DNA of 64,000 bases from Acanthosepion pharaonis (lineage: Eukaryota > Mollusca > Cephalopoda > Sepiida > Sepiidae), in contig CAHIKZ030000580.1 in NCBI GenBank assembly GCA_903632075.3, positions 500,001-564,000 on the forward strand, read 5' to 3'. Both the position numbers and the translations under genes were made by a program. The notes under the pieces were generated by a model, which had not been told where the DNA came from, searched no databases, and saw only the letters and a program-made list of their open reading frames with translations. The first letter of the stretch is position 1, and each line of letters starts with the position of its first letter. Below are positions 13,073 through 25,831 of this stretch, in pieces.

Positions 13073-13921
13073 ATGTCTAAAGTTAAACCTCGTTTGGCAC
13101 GCATGTTCTCAGCTCGTCTTAGTAGTGATACTGAAAACTGCAGTTTAACTACTGTCCTTCAACATGGTCCTCATATTTTAATTATTGATCATGCCAATCG
13201 GAAAGTTAAAAATTTCACTCAAGAAGGAATTTGGCTTAGTGATTATTGTTTTGATAAACCTCCCCGTCGCGCTTGCATTACACCCGATGGTGAGATTGTG
13301 GTTACTCTCCAAGGGGCATACATGATTGCCTTCCTCATAAAAATTGGTTTCGAGTTGTTTTTTTCCCATTACATTGTGACGGCGAAAGACTACGCTTTAG
13401 TCGAGGCTTTCGACGACAAAATACTTATCTGTGCTAAGTGTGGCTATCCTGGTTGCATCGACACCATTGATTACAGAGGGCAAATACTAAAGACCTTCTC
13501 CCAGTATTCTATTGATGGCTTGTCAGTTCTCTTCCCATCTTATCTGTCTGTATTGCCGTCCGGTACACTACTAATGAGTGAGTTAAGAAGTGATGGTTAC
13601 CAGGCGTTGATATGTTGTGACACATCCGGAAATATTCGCTATTTTTACCAAGGGGAAGGCCAAAACGTAGTCAAATGCCCGTCTGGTGTAGCCACCGATC
13701 AGAACGGTCTAGTCTACTTGGCTTGTCGATTCAAACACAAAATCTACAGTCTCTCTTCAAATGGAACATTGAAAGCTGTACTTTTAAAAGAAAATAACAT
13801 CATGAACCCGGGCTCGATTTTTGTCTCTCCTTCCGGTGCAACTATGCTGGTGACTGAATTTGGGTCGGAAATGGTGAAAATATTCGACCTCTATTCACCC
13901 TCTACAAAGAACAGAGGATAA
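13073..13921 (+). CDS. NHL-repeat beta-propeller protein, single large exon
   Basis: The 282-residue reading frame from the ATG at 13073 ends at TAA 13919-13921. It is rich in NHL/TRIM2-3-like blade motifs: 'HILIIDHANRKVKNFTQEG', 'PRRACITPDGEIVVTLQG', 'KCPSGVATDQNGLVYLACR', 'HKIYSLSSNGT' and 'NPGSIFVSPSGATMLVTEFG' mark successive blades with the usual 'VATDxxGxVYV' pattern. No RING, B-box or coiled coil is present in this exon, so it is either a stand-alone propeller or the last exon of a larger gene. Such domains usually bind proteins or RNA; a more precise role cannot be given. The frame is open 72 codons upstream, but those residues (poly-Phe, Lys/Thr-rich) look like intron and 5' UTR. It is the only long intact non-transposon frame here, with balanced base composition unlike its flanks. 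Start choice: first ATG after the candidate acceptor at 12979/12980. Confidence 0.75.
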   Translation: MSKVKPRLARMFSARLSSDTENCSLTTVLQHGPHILIIDHANRKVKNFTQEGIWLSDYCFDKPPRRACITPDGEIVVTLQGAYMIAFLIKIGFELFFSHYIVTAKDYALVEAFDDKILICAKCGYPGCIDTIDYRGQILKTFSQYSIDGLSVLFPSYLSVLPSGTLLMSELRSDGYQALICCDTSGNIRYFYQGEGQNVVKCPSGVATDQNGLVYLACRFKHKIYSLSSNGTLKAVLLKENNIMNPGSIFVSPSGATMLVTEFGSEMVKIFDLYSPSTKNRG

Positions 13922-14280
13922 TGACTTGTATTTGAAATTATGCGAAGAAAATACTAAAACGAAGTTTCCACTTGAATACACATTTTTTGGAAATGGCTAA
14001 TGGAATCTGAAGTCAATAAGTTTCAGTAGGAAACTTTTCTAAGTTTAAAAAATATTAAACAAACCATTTTCTTTGGCCAATTTTTCCAAGATGGGCGCTT
14101 ATGTAGTAAAATATAGGAAACCATTAAAACCAAGCACTGCTACTCTTTAGTTACCAAGTCATTATTACTTGCTCAGTTAATCGTAAGGCAGTAACAGTTC
14201 TCCGTTTGATTTTTTTTTTCTTTATAAAGTCCATATTTACTATGGATTTTAAAATTTCCATAATTTTAACACTTAATTTA

Positions 14281-14315
<35 letters not shown>

Positions 14316-15858
14316 TTTTACTTGTAAATATCCTTTTTATTATGTACATAAAACATTAGACGCTCATAAATTAAGATTACAACCATAATTTTTAGTGTCC
14401 AATCTATTTTTTATACCTTGAATCTTACGAGTTGTCTCCTAAACAATTAACTTGTATACTTTAAACTCTAATTTACGTCTTTTACATTTCAGTAAAAGGT
14501 GTTATAAATGAAATGGTCATCTACCAGTAAGTCCTTAACAAATTAAAATCCGATTTGATCCAGGCTTCTTGCAAGTTTACATGAACGCATTAAGCTGGAG
14601 CGTCACGTGTCATTACATATTTCTACTTGGTCTAACGTGCACTCGAAAAGATTTTCGAAACTTAAACTTTAGCACCGTTTCATACAGGTGCTATAAAAAA
14701 AAATTAAATCTAAAATGAAATACTTATGCACTGAATATTGCTTATTTGAAAAGAGTCCCGTTTTTAACCAATAACTTACCAGTTGAACTGACTTTTCTAT
14801 GTGAGGTCAGATTCAAACAGACCAGTTTGTATATTGTTAATTGTTACCTTTGTATCGATACTTTAATTTGACGTACTCCATGTACGCAACCGTACTTTAA
14901 AATTTTCAACGGTTTAAATCTAAGAATGACTTGTAATATTGTGGAAGCCCTATACAATTGTTTACTTCAGCAAGCGTGTTTTGCTTTAGTTTTCGGTACC
15001 CATTTGTATAAATATGAAATTAGAATTTTCTGTCGTTAAGTTAATCCGCCACTCCTTAATTTACTGTTATTGCGTGTTTGATTAGACAATATGAAAATCT
15101 TTCGGTCGCCATCATTAAATCTTAATATCGGATACTTATCTCTAGAAATAGCAGTAACCAAAGACTTGTAAACACAATGAATCTTTGCAATATATTCTAG
15201 ATTTGTTACAAATAATTGGAGACTTAATTTTGAAAAGTTAAATTCAGTAAAATATAAATTACATTTACGTTCTTTTGGCTTGTTTTAAAGGTTATAGTTT
15301 AAACAAAGATCAAAGTTGTCCGGTGTGTTCCTTTTCACAACTGCTCTACCATCACTTATCTCATAAGCCTAGGTCTTATTTTTTTTTTCCCTTGAACTTT
15401 TTAGTTTTTTTACATAATTTTGTACTTAAATTTAATTTCTAAGACATCAAAAATGAGTTGTCAATCAATTTTCAAGGGTTTCAACTTTTGAATTCCAACA
15501 ATGAAATCGTCAAAGTAATGATGTTACGTAGGTCTTAAGAGTCTATCTTTAGGCGATACAGCACACGCGCGCCAAATGAATTTGATTAAATTATCCTTTG
15601 ACATTTTTAATCTTTTATCTACTTGTATAAAACAAGACATCAGTTGTTTTGAATTCCTTTATCTAAAAATAATTCTTGTTGACGAAATGTAACACGACAC
15701 AAAAATATAAACATAAACCAGAATTAAAGCGATATTTTCAGTTCTGGAATGTTAACGAATATTAATTGCAACTTGATAATTGGTCATTTTGCCGATTACA
15801 CGTTCATATCAATTTCCTTTCTTGCTTACACTAGAAAAATAATCAAATCCGGTGTTGT

Positions 15859-15860
<2 letters not shown>
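13922..15860 (+). other. 3' flank / possible UTR of NHL gene
   Basis: AT-rich, with ATTAAA at about 14055 as a possible poly(A) signal and a 27-base T run near 14286. No other gene is seen. Confidence 0.3.
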
Positions 15861-17289
<1,429 letters not shown>

Positions 17290-18366
17290 TTAAGAGGAAA
17301 GTCGTCGTCATCATCATAATAATTTTTTTTAGCACGTTCGAAATTTTGATTAAAAATCGTTTTTTTTTTCGTCAGCTGTCATGTAATAATTTACCATTTT
17401 AGTTGTTTTTTTTTGTTTTAGCTGTAAAAACGCATTGATTTGGAAATTCTTGCAGAAATGCAATAATTGTCGGATATTAGTGGAACTTTCAGAACTTATT
17501 CACAAATGAATGAAATTATTTTAGAAATGTTTGCTTTTTTAGAAAATCACGGTAAAAATATTTTTTAAATGTTACCATACGGTATTTTAAAAATATTTTT
17601 TAATATGCAAAAGTGTACTAAAAGACGTTTTCTCAAACTATGGATGCACTGTTCAGAAATAATAGGTTATGTGTTTTAAGAGAAAGGGCTTAAGAAATTG
17701 CTTTGCTTTCCTTCCGCCTAGCACGTATCAAATTCTCTATCATATTCGCACTTTGAAAATTTTTAATTTTCTTTTTACATACTATTATTATTTTTCAGTG
17801 AGACATATTAAAAATTTCTTTTTTTAGTTTTTTTAGATTCAATTTTAGGGATGGAATCAGGAGGCTTTGGACATTTCTTCGTTAAGAAAGTACCTAAAGA
17901 AATAACGACTTAAAAGTATTTAATTTTTAAAAATTACTGTATAATTAAATAATCTGGTTCACTTAAAATTCGAAAATACTGTCTTTTCTGTCCTTTCGTC
18001 CGATAAATTGCCCCGGCGTTATTTGTTGGAACATTGACGTCAATTCACACCTCCAAAAGAAATCACCACGGTTAGACACGCTTCTCTTATTTTCAATTTT
18101 TTTCTTTTTTTTTTTTTTAAAAAAAAAAAAGATTTGTTTCCAATTACATTAAGTAAACTTTATTTTTTTTTATTTTCCTTTATAACTTTTGAAAAATATG
18201 TAATTGATTTTTTTACAAGATTTTTAAATGGAGAATTTCACTTTTGTTTACAAAGTTGTCAAAATGGCAGACATGGTCGATTTGGCAAATAATAAGCTTT
18301 TTAACTAAAATTTCGGACGTGCTAGGAAGGATTAAAAAATAATAAATACTTGGTCTTTTCTCTTAG
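17290..18366 (+). mobile_element. Non-autonomous DNA transposon with TIRs
   Basis: The ends are inverted repeats about 75 bases long: TAAGAGGAAAG ... TAGCACGTTCGAAATTTTGA at the left, and the reverse complement of TAAGAGAAAAGACC ... CTAGCACGTCCGAAATTTTA at the right. A copy in the opposite orientation lies at 47962-49629; internal blocks (for example TTCACACCTCC, GCATGTCTAACCGTGG and their complements) are shared. No transposase is encoded. The family name is unknown. Confidence 0.65.
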
Positions 18367-18605
18367 TGAGACATGTACAAACAAATAAGACAACTAACAG
18401 GACAGAAGACAAAAATCAACGATGAAACGCTCATGATAGGAGGAAAAATTCTTCGACGCTGGAGTGAGTATACTGGAGAACTCTTCCACGACGTAAGGGA
18501 ACAACCAGCAATACACAGAATTACCGAATGACCTGGAATTCTGAAAACCGAAAAAAAGCATCACTAGCCAAATTGAACTGGACCAGACGGAATTGTTATT
18601 ATTTT
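18355..18605 (+). pseudogene. LINE reverse transcriptase scrap (linker before RT)
   Basis: Reads 'MYKQIRQLTGQKTKINDETL', 'GGKILRRWSEYTGELFHD' and, after a stop, a TGPDGIV-like block. This is the conserved stretch between the endonuclease and the RT fingers in many RTE/CR1-like LINEs ('ILERWSEYFEELLN ... GPDGI'). It stops where the PLE remnant on the other strand begins. The exact clade cannot be told. Confidence 0.6.
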
Positions 18606-18639
18606 GTTTATTTGTATTTATTCATTTCAGTTTTCGATT

Positions 18640-19430
18640 TTTAAGTAAAGTAGTAAAATTTGTTTTCATGTCTGCATTTTGAGATGAGTTCAGATCGTTT
18701 ATTTAATAATTTATTTTGGTCTGGGAAGATAATAATAGCTATTTTTCCCCCAAGCAAAGTTTGCAGGTTTTTGGTTGATTGTTGTAGGCTGATGATCTTT
18801 TCCTTATTTTCCATGATATTTTTGGTCTGGTTTGTGTTTTGTTTTTAATTTCCCAGATATTGTGATGTTCGCGTATTTACTATTTGTGAAAAATGTTATG
18901 TGTGCATAGTTTCTTTGTTTCCAGAGTCCTTCAGTTACTCCTATCTATACTTTTTCTTCATTATCTGGTAATTTTACCGTGGCTTGGTATATTTCCTTGT
19001 TTTGTAAGCAATTAACGTTTAAGGGACATTCATTCTTTATTCTACAGTTACACGTGGGTTTAATTTGTTCGGGTGGTTTTCTGGTCGCTTTCCTGTTGTG
19101 TTTTTTTATTATTATTTATGCCATGTTTTCAGTGCAACTGTAGCTGATTTTTTAGAGTGTTTTTATTGAATATTTTGTGTAGAGTACTTGATTCCGGGAA
19201 GTGTTTGTTTAAGAGCTTGAAGAATATTTTACCCAGGTTTGTTTTTACGTTTTTGCTGTACGGTGGGTTGAACCATATGATATTTCTCTTCCTGTTGGCC
19301 TTTCTTGTCCCCTGTGGTGAGTATGTGAGTGTTGCCGGGAATCCACTATCTTCTAGGGCTGTTTCGTAGTCTTTCTTAGCTTCGTTAAATATGATTTTGT
19401 TGCAAGAATTGTCGGAAAGCCTGCGGTTAG
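18640..19430 (-). pseudogene. Penelope-like element A, C-terminal half
   Basis: The - strand gives the region between RT and endonuclease of a PLE: 'RLSDNSCNKIIFNEAKKDYE', 'RNIIWFNPPYSKNVKTNLGK' and 'IFFKLLNKHFPESSTLHKIF', then, after a stop, a Cys cluster CNCRIKNECPLNVNC and 'YQATVKLPDNEEKV*IGVTEG'. That is a GIY-YIG endonuclease in which the Tyr of YIG is a stop codon. 'YNNQPKTCKLCLGEK' near 18770 closes the domain. The reverse transcriptase core is missing (5' truncation at about 19430). The Cys cluster plus GIY-YIG arrangement is typical of endonuclease-bearing PLEs. Confidence 0.8.
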
Positions 19431-20000
19431 AACAAATAAAGATAACGATTAGAACTAATAAAAATAAGCATAAATAAGCAAAAACAAGTAAAAATAATAA
19501 ATCCAAATAAATAAATTAATTAAAAACTGTCCCCTCCGACAAATAGACTACGGTAAGCAGTCTAAACATTTAACGAATAAATAGCCTTAATTATCTTCCC
19601 AGACCAAGACTAACTATTAAATAAGCGACCTAAGCAAATCCACGAAAAATCTTTAAATGTAAATTTTTTTTCGTAACGTCTGATAAATTTAATAACATTA
19701 TCGTTGAACGAAGAAAGAAATTCACAATATTGATCCATATTTTTTTAATACAATCTAAGCTTTCGGCTTACATAAGCCATTATCAAAGATGTCAATTACA
19801 ACATATTAAACAATATACGGACACGACAGTGATGATAGTCTGTCATTGTTTAATTAGATGATTTCTAAGCAACGATAAACACGCGCATATAAGACGTTAG
19901 AAGCGAAAATCGCACCGCATCTCATGACGTCACATATGACCACACGAGAGTGAATTGTAGAAGTATGGAAAGCCGTTGGTATAAACCAATGGCTTCTGTT
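19431..20000. other. PLE end region
   Basis: The 3' region of PLE B lies here. It includes a motif at 19755-19790 that fits a degenerate hammerhead ribozyme on the - strand. The rest is unannotated. Confidence 0.4.
19755..19790 (-). ncRNA. Hammerhead-ribozyme-like motif
   Basis: On the - strand: TTTGATAA, then a perfect 5-bp stem GGCTT/AAGCC around ATGT, then GAAAGC. The order (CUGAUGA-like, stem II, GAAA) matches a hammerhead core with two changes in the first box. It sits downstream of PLE B, where such ribozymes are known in PLEs. It is probably inactive. Confidence 0.4.
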
Positions 20001-21650
20001 ACCAATTATAGACATTTAAGAATATTTGTAGAGATGCCATAATTGATTTTGTTTAGGTTGGGTTTCAACTGTTTGATGTATAATGCTTCATGGATTTTTA
20101 GTTTTTGTCTATTGTTTTCATGTCGAAGTATAATTGTGTTTTCGACAAGTATTTTACGGAATTGTGAGTACGGGCAGGCATGTTGTTTTAAATGCCTAAA
20201 AATGTTAGAGTTTTCATTCAAATGTAATGTCAAGCGCCGTGAAAGTATTATCTAATTCGTTGGAGATACACTCTTCCAAAGGGCACTTGAATTTATAAAC
20301 TATGTTGGTTTTTTGCAAATCGCTAACCGGGGGAGAAGAATCATTGCGAAGAATTAAGTTGGATATACTAGATTTAGTGTAGTATATGATTACTTTAATT
20401 TTTTGCTAGGATCTGTAGTTGATATATTAGAATTTAATAATTTTTTTAGTATATTTTCATCTTGTTTATAATTAGTATGCATTTGATTACGATATAGGAG
20501 ATTAATATGTTTGAGATCAGTAGAAACAGTATTATGTACTATTTGCTTAGTATTGAGATTTCTAAGAAAGTATCTTATTTGTTCATCAACTATATAGTTT
20601 GGAAAGCTATTATTAATAAGTGTCTGTTTTATATTCTTTAGTTTACTGTAAAAAAAATCTGTTTTGTGGATGAATTAGTTTCTGCACGATGCAATAGATT
20701 CTTTATAATTGCTATTTTGTAGTAATATGGGCATTCGCTCTTGTAGTTAAGTGTACGTGAATTTATGCTTGTAGGTTTTTTGTAAGGCGAAATAGTAAAT
20801 TTGTTATTATTTGTGTTTATCAATATGTCAAGAAAGAGGGGATTGTATTATTAGTATTGAGTTCATATGTGAATTTAAGGACAGAATTATTTTGGAAACG
20901 TTTTTGAAGTTTAATTATTTCATCTGTATTTTTAACTAACATAAGAATATCATCAACGTATCTTAGGTAGATTGATGGTTTTTTAAAATCTCTAAATATC
21001 TTATTTTCGAGGTTCGACATGTAGAAATTGCTAAATGTCGGGCCCAGTACTGAACCCATGGAGACACCATCACGTTGTATATATATATTATTATTATGAT
21101 CGAAAAGAGGGACTTCAGTAGTACAAGCTAATAGTAGTTTTCTTAATATATTAGGATTAATTTTAAGTGGGGGTAAAGATGAGTTACTGTATATATTTCT
21201 TATAATTATGTCAATAGTTTCACTAACAGGGACATTGGTAAATAAGTTTTCAACATCAAGTGAAGCTATGATTTCATTGTCGGGTTTTTCACTTTTTAGG
21301 ATTTGGATTACTTCTAATGTTGACTTAACATTATATTTACTAGGAAGGTAGGGAGTAATAAGTTGGTTAATGTATTTTGTTAGATGATATACAGGAGTTG
21401 GAATTTGCGATATGATAGGACGGAGAGGACAGTTAGGTTTATGTGTTTTTATAGTGCCGTATATGTAACCAGGTCTATAATCACCAACAATTTTAGGGAG
21501 TTTTAAAGTGTTCTGTTCAGCATTATTAGCATTAATATGTTTATTAAGCTTTGATTTTAGTTGGTTAGTCGGGTTCTTGTTAAGTTTTTTAAACTTTATG
21601 TGATCATGGAGTATGTGGCCAATTTTTTTGTTGTAATCGAATTTGTTTAG
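20000..21650 (-). pseudogene. Penelope-like element B (RT plus endonuclease)
   Basis: Reads on the - strand as a nearly continuous PLE polyprotein: 'GYIYGTIKTHKPNCPLRPII' near 21450, 'IIASLDVENLFTNVPVSETI', 'IYIQRDGVSMGSVLGPTFSN' and the catalytic 'YLRYVDDILML' near 20950, then 'NTIPSFL' with a frame change. The C-terminal domain follows: 'NIVYKFKCPLEEC' (GIY part) near 20290 and 'RRLTLHLNENSNIFRHLKQH', 'LKIHEALYIKQLKPNLNKIN' at 20006-20233. The short segment that should hold the YIG-type motif between these two parts is deleted, so the nuclease is dead even apart from frameshifts. The RT core still has its YVDD. Neighbours A (18640) and the + strand PLE C show repeated insertion at this spot. 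Confidence 0.85.
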
Positions 21651-21944
21651 GATATATGAATTTATCTATTTCTAAAGAATTCATGGCTTTATTTGTCATC
21701 CGGTATTTTTATTACTTCAAACGTTATTATAGTGTGCATATTTTATTTGAAATAGACGGCCTATTTTTATTTAGTCGGATTACAAATAAATACATTAATT
21801 CTCTAGATTGTTTTGTTTACGTTTCGGATACAAAACTGGGCAGATATGGATTTCGAGAAAAGTAATTTGAGTGAAGCGGGTATGCTTTAATTAAAAAGTA
21901 AAAAGAGACTTATTTGTTGCGAAATCCTTCTAAAACAAGCTATA

Positions 21945-22010
21945 TCAAACGGTAGTTTACCCTACAAAGGGACGCAGGTTCGACCCCTGCCAAAGACACA
22001 TTTTCTTTAA
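21945..22010 (+). repeat. tRNA-like B-box remnant
   Basis: GCAGGTTCGACCCCTGCC at 21974-21991 is a good T-arm with B box, followed by ACACATTTTCTTT. The upstream part does not fold as a complete tRNA that I can defend. A related remnant lies near 16450. Best guess: end of a tRNA-derived SINE head of a second family. Confidence 0.4.
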
Positions 22011-22099
22011 TATGATTTTTCGAATGCGCGGGCCGTCGGGCGTAATACATATTGTTTAATAAATAAAATAGAGTCTTCATTTCTAATGAGAAGTATTTA

Positions 22100-22104
<5 letters not shown>

Positions 22105-22168
<64 letters not shown>
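22105..22168. repeat. (AT)n microsatellite
   Basis: Pure AT dinucleotide run just before PLE C. Confidence 0.95.
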
Positions 22169-22172
<4 letters not shown>

Positions 22173-22311
22173 AGGGAAACGATCTGTTGGTATATAATCC
22201 GGGTGGGTCCTAGAAATATTAATTATTAAAACTGATCCACGGAGAGATCGATGTATTTATTATAACAGAGCATATGTATTTTTACAGCAAATCCCCCCAG
22301 ATTACATCAAC

Positions 22312-22560
22312 ATAGTATAGCCTATTTCAAGACTTCCTGTGCGCGGCTATCATCAGCCCCTAAGTGTCTGCCTCGGAGCATTGTTTTAAATTTATTTTCA
22401 ATGTCAGTCCTTCTCTGGTAGACGCCTTGTTAATGAGAATCAGTTTGTGTTAGAGATTGGTGGGCGCGTAAGTTATCTTATTCCGGGGAAGTAGCCTGGG
22501 GTTGGAGTTTATTTATGGACAGGGCATTTCGTTGTTTGTAGTTTAATATCTGACTACTGA
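22312..22560 (-). repeat. Left inverted arm of PLE C, with hammerhead-like end
   Basis: Reverse complement of 24650-24906. Shared blocks include CACCAATCTCTAACACAAAC, AACAAGGCGTCTACCAGAG, TGAAAATAAATTTAAAACAA and CACTTAGGGGCTGATGATAG. The end at 22312-22362 carries CTGATGATAGCCGC ... TTGAAATAGGCTATA on the - strand. PLEs are known to carry such terminal copies ('pLTRs'), sometimes inverted. Confidence 0.75.
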
Positions 22561-22699
22561 CTAGGAGGTCCCTCAAAAGATATCTATAAATGTAATCCCT
22601 CGCACTACCACAAAATCCCCACGGACAAAATAACAGAAACACGTAAGCTAGATAAATACAATAGTTGGATGTCCGAAAATAAGGTACAAAGGCCAGCAA

Positions 22700-24450
22700 A
22701 ATAGGCAATAAGTTAAATATTGCAGATACAGTGGGAAAGGATGCGCCTACATTTTATTTAAGGACCATAAACAGAACTTAACCAAAAGTACAAAATTTAA
22801 ACCAATAAATCCAACTGAAAACAGAACTAGGCCTTATCTCAAAAAATATAAGTAAAAAAATAACCGACAATTTGCTAATCCCAACCAGAACTAACATTTG
22901 GAAAGATTCGTCTGACACTATTAAATGGTTCATTAATATGAGGAAAAAGGATAAAGTGACGTTCACTAAGTTTGATATAATTGACTTCTATTCCTCTATC
23001 AATAGGGAACTCCTGGTCAATAGTATCAACTTTGCAAAGAACTATATAGAAATAACGGATGATGAAATTAATATCGTCTTAATGGTGAGAAAGTCACTAC
23101 TAATCTTGAATAATTTCACAGGGACTAAGCGCCACAATGACGAATTCGATGAGCGTATGACTCGGCCCAAGTTGCAGAGCAAGTATGTTTTTACATTTTA
23201 GATGTGCTTAGAATCGTAAAACCGGGAGTAATAGGACTGTATCGGGATGACGGACTCATTCTCATCCCTAATAGTAATGGTCCACTAACAGCGAAATTAG
23301 AAAAGAAAATTATTAGGGCCTTCATATTCCTAGGGTTTAAGATCAAGATTTTCTCTAACCTTAAAATAGTTGACTACCTTAGATATGACCCTTAACCTTA
23401 ATGATAAAACCTTTAAACCTTATCATAAAGAGAACAAAACCCCCAACTATATTAATATCGGTTCTAACCACCCCAGTGCAATCCTAAGACAAATACCCAC
23501 TACCTTTTGCAACAGGATTAGTAAACTAGCGTCCAATGAAAAATCATTAATAGGAATAAAGAACTATACGAAAAGCTCTCCAAAAAAGTGGTTTCCAAAA
23601 CAAGTTGTCTTATGCAACCATCATTAGTAATACCGATACATGAAAAGTGGAATGTACGTGTAAAAATAGAAAAAGCAAAATCAGTTGGTTTAGTCCCCAC
23701 CCTCACTTCCACAAACTGTCAAGTATTAATATCGGACAGTACTTCCTAAAATTAATAGCTAAACACTTACACAAAAAATCCTTTAACTAAGATATTCAAA
23801 AGGAAGACGATCAGAATTAACTACTCCTGCACTTATAATATGTACCAAATTATTAATTCCCATAATAATTACATTTTAAGTAAATTCTATGGGAAAAAAG
23901 AAATCTAACATGGAAACCCTCCGTAATTGTAGAATTAAGGAAAACTTCCCAGTAGAGGACAAGTACAGATCCACTAGAGTAGTATACCAGGCAACCATTA
24001 CCCCTAAAGAAAATACGTCAAACCATAATATTTACATCAGCATTTCTGCAGGAGAATTTAAAACGAGAATACACATAGACACTGATTCACCAATCCAAAA
24101 TTAACCAATCCAAAAATTAAAACACCAAGCAGCCCTTTCGAAAAAAAAAAAAAAAAAAATAGGGAATTGAAGAAAAAGTGTCTGCATCCTCAAATAAATT
24201 GGGAAATTATAGGTTTCGCGAACACCACCAATAGTATTAGGGATAGGTACAAGCTATGTTTAGAAGAAAAATCAGGATAATAAAATACAATAATCAATGC
24301 AAACTATTAAATCAACAGAGGGAACCAATCACTAAATGTAGACATAGAAATAAATTCCAAATTACCTAAGAATACATATGCATATATGTGGGGGTGTATA
24401 TAGTGGCATATATGTATAGGCATGTAAATGTACATATATGTATGTATGAA
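22700..24450 (+). pseudogene. Penelope-like element C (RT with YRDD)
   Basis: Reading frames in order: 'LKDHKQNLTKSTKFKPINPT' near 22765; 'LIPTRTNIWKDSSDTIKWF' and 'KFDIIDFYSSINRELLVNSI' in the open frame 22872-23201; the RT catalytic block 'VIGLYRDDGLILIPNSNGP' at about 23230 (YRDD in place of YVDD); 'LNDKTFKPYHKENKTPNYIN' and 'GSNHPSAILRQIPTTFCNRI' at 23400-23520. After a gap come the Cys/GIY region remnants 'KYRSTRVVYQATITPKENTS' near 23960 and 'RYKLCLEEKS' near 24250. This order matches GIY-YIG PLEs of the Naiad-like type, as I know them. At least four frameshifts or deletions are present, and the YIG block is lost. It is flanked by inverted arms. Confidence 0.75.
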
Positions 24451-24649
24451 GATATGTGTGTTGGACAGCACGATTTATTCCCTTTATCTGGTATTACCTA
24501 AAATCTATAAATCTATAATTCAACTAATTTACATTAGTCTTAACGGGTTTAAGTTGAAATCCTTCATCGGTTATTAATAATATTGGACACCTGTAGTACA
24601 AAAACTATTTACTCTGAATCCCAGAAACCACACTTGGAGCTCGTATAAG

Positions 24650-24906
24650 AAACGCCATATAATAGGAACTGGTATTAAATTACAAACGAGGAAAGGTCCT
24701 GGCCATAAGAAACTCCAACCCCAGACCGTTACCGCCGAGGTAAGATATGTTATGCCCCCACCAATCTCTAACACAAACTCATTCTCATTAACAAGGCGTC
24801 TACCAGAGGAGGAATAACATTGAAAATAAATTTAAAACAATTCTCCGTGAAACACTTAGGGGCTGATGATAGCCGCTTACAGAACGGCTTGAAATAGACT
24901 ATACTC
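24650..24906 (+). repeat. Right arm of PLE C with hammerhead-like end
   Basis: Same sequence as the left arm but in + orientation, downstream of the coding region. It ends with CTGATGA, a perfect 5-bp stem AGCCG/CGGCT, and GAAATAGACTATA at 24863-24904. The arm stops at 24904-24906, directly at the start of the SINE on the - strand. Confidence 0.75.
24863..24904 (+). ncRNA. Hammerhead-ribozyme-like motif at PLE C end
   Basis: CUGAUGA (exact), then T, stem AGCCG...CGGCT with a 9-base loop, T, GAAA, and ATAG/CTAT as a very short stem III before UA. The two conserved boxes are intact. Stem I cannot be closed because the downstream side is replaced by the SINE. The mirrored copy at 22312-22362 has a decayed stem II. 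Confidence 0.5.
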
Positions 24907-25140
24907 AGTCAGTTATGTGCCATGCAGGATACATGTGTAAGCGATCATCTATCTTTCGATACGTGACTGACAAGGTAGGTTGCCATTTCTTTCTGCGGTA
25001 GCCCAGTTGCCATCCAAGGCTATAGAACCCGGTCTATTTCTTCTCCTCTCCCTCCAGCTGTTTACCCATAGCTGAAGGGAGAAGAAGTATGAGAGTGTAG
25101 TTTCTGCATTCAACACCGTCACTTGATAAAACACTAGAAG
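24905..25140 (-). mobile_element. tRNA-type SINE, 5' truncated
   Basis: Matches the tail and core of 2872-3138 on the - strand: palindromic end (CAGTCAGTTATGTG ... TCTTTCGATACGTGACTGAC), AAGGCTATAGAACCCGGTC and ACCCATAGCTG. The head past about 25130 is absent, as expected for 5' truncation during retrotransposition. Confidence 0.75.
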
Positions 25141-25298
25141 TGTTGAAACAAATTGGCTACTTTTGTAGCTATTTTATAACATATTTATGTCATAATTTTC
25201 GAATAAATTATATTTGCTCTACTTTGTATTGAGCACTCTTTTAAGAATAGTATTTTTTGTTTATTAGAATTTATTCCGTATACACCAATCCTATACTT

Positions 25299-25300
<2 letters not shown>

Positions 25301-25390
<90 letters not shown>
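25301..25390. repeat. (AT)n(GT)n microsatellite
   Basis: About 60 bases of AT followed by 30 bases of GT. Confidence 0.95.
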
Positions 25391-25393
<3 letters not shown>

Positions 25394-25767
25394 ATCAATA
25401 ACTGTTATGTTTTTTGTCATTAATACTCTGCTCGAGAAGTGAGTTAAAGACTACCGCAATTTCTACCAAGTCAATGCTTTTTTTAATCGTGAACCATACC
25501 TAAACTAATTAGTTTATTATATTCTGTTGTTTTTCCTTCAATCAAATCTATTGTTTGTAAAAGGTCACATATGAAATTATAGAAATGACAGAGGGAAGCC
25601 ACGTCATAGCGGTGGGAAAGTGACTGTGGCTGAGATGCCAGGTCAGAACCAGTAATATTACAGACCCTTTTTTGGATTTTGTCAAGAAGCTCGAGATATA
25701 TAGCTGGAACATGAAGCAGGTTTATAAATGTGAAAGATAGCGATACAAATTATCTGGCACAACACGG

Positions 25768-25768
<1 letters not shown>

Positions 25769-25831
<63 letters not shown>
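25769..25831. repeat. (TCTA)n microsatellite
   Basis: About 15 uninterrupted TCTA units. Confidence 0.95.

Noticed and set aside
19157..19369. 70-codon + strand frame
   Set aside because: Antisense shadow of the PLE A coding remnant.
21974..21991. tRNA gene
   Set aside because: Only the T-arm/B-box part is convincing; no acceptor or anticodon arm can be folded upstream.
25257..25442. Frame across 25301-25390
   Set aside because: Translated AT/GT microsatellite.
25769..25831. Regular repeats resembling a CRISPR-type array
   Set aside because: A plain TCTA tetramer run with no spacers.
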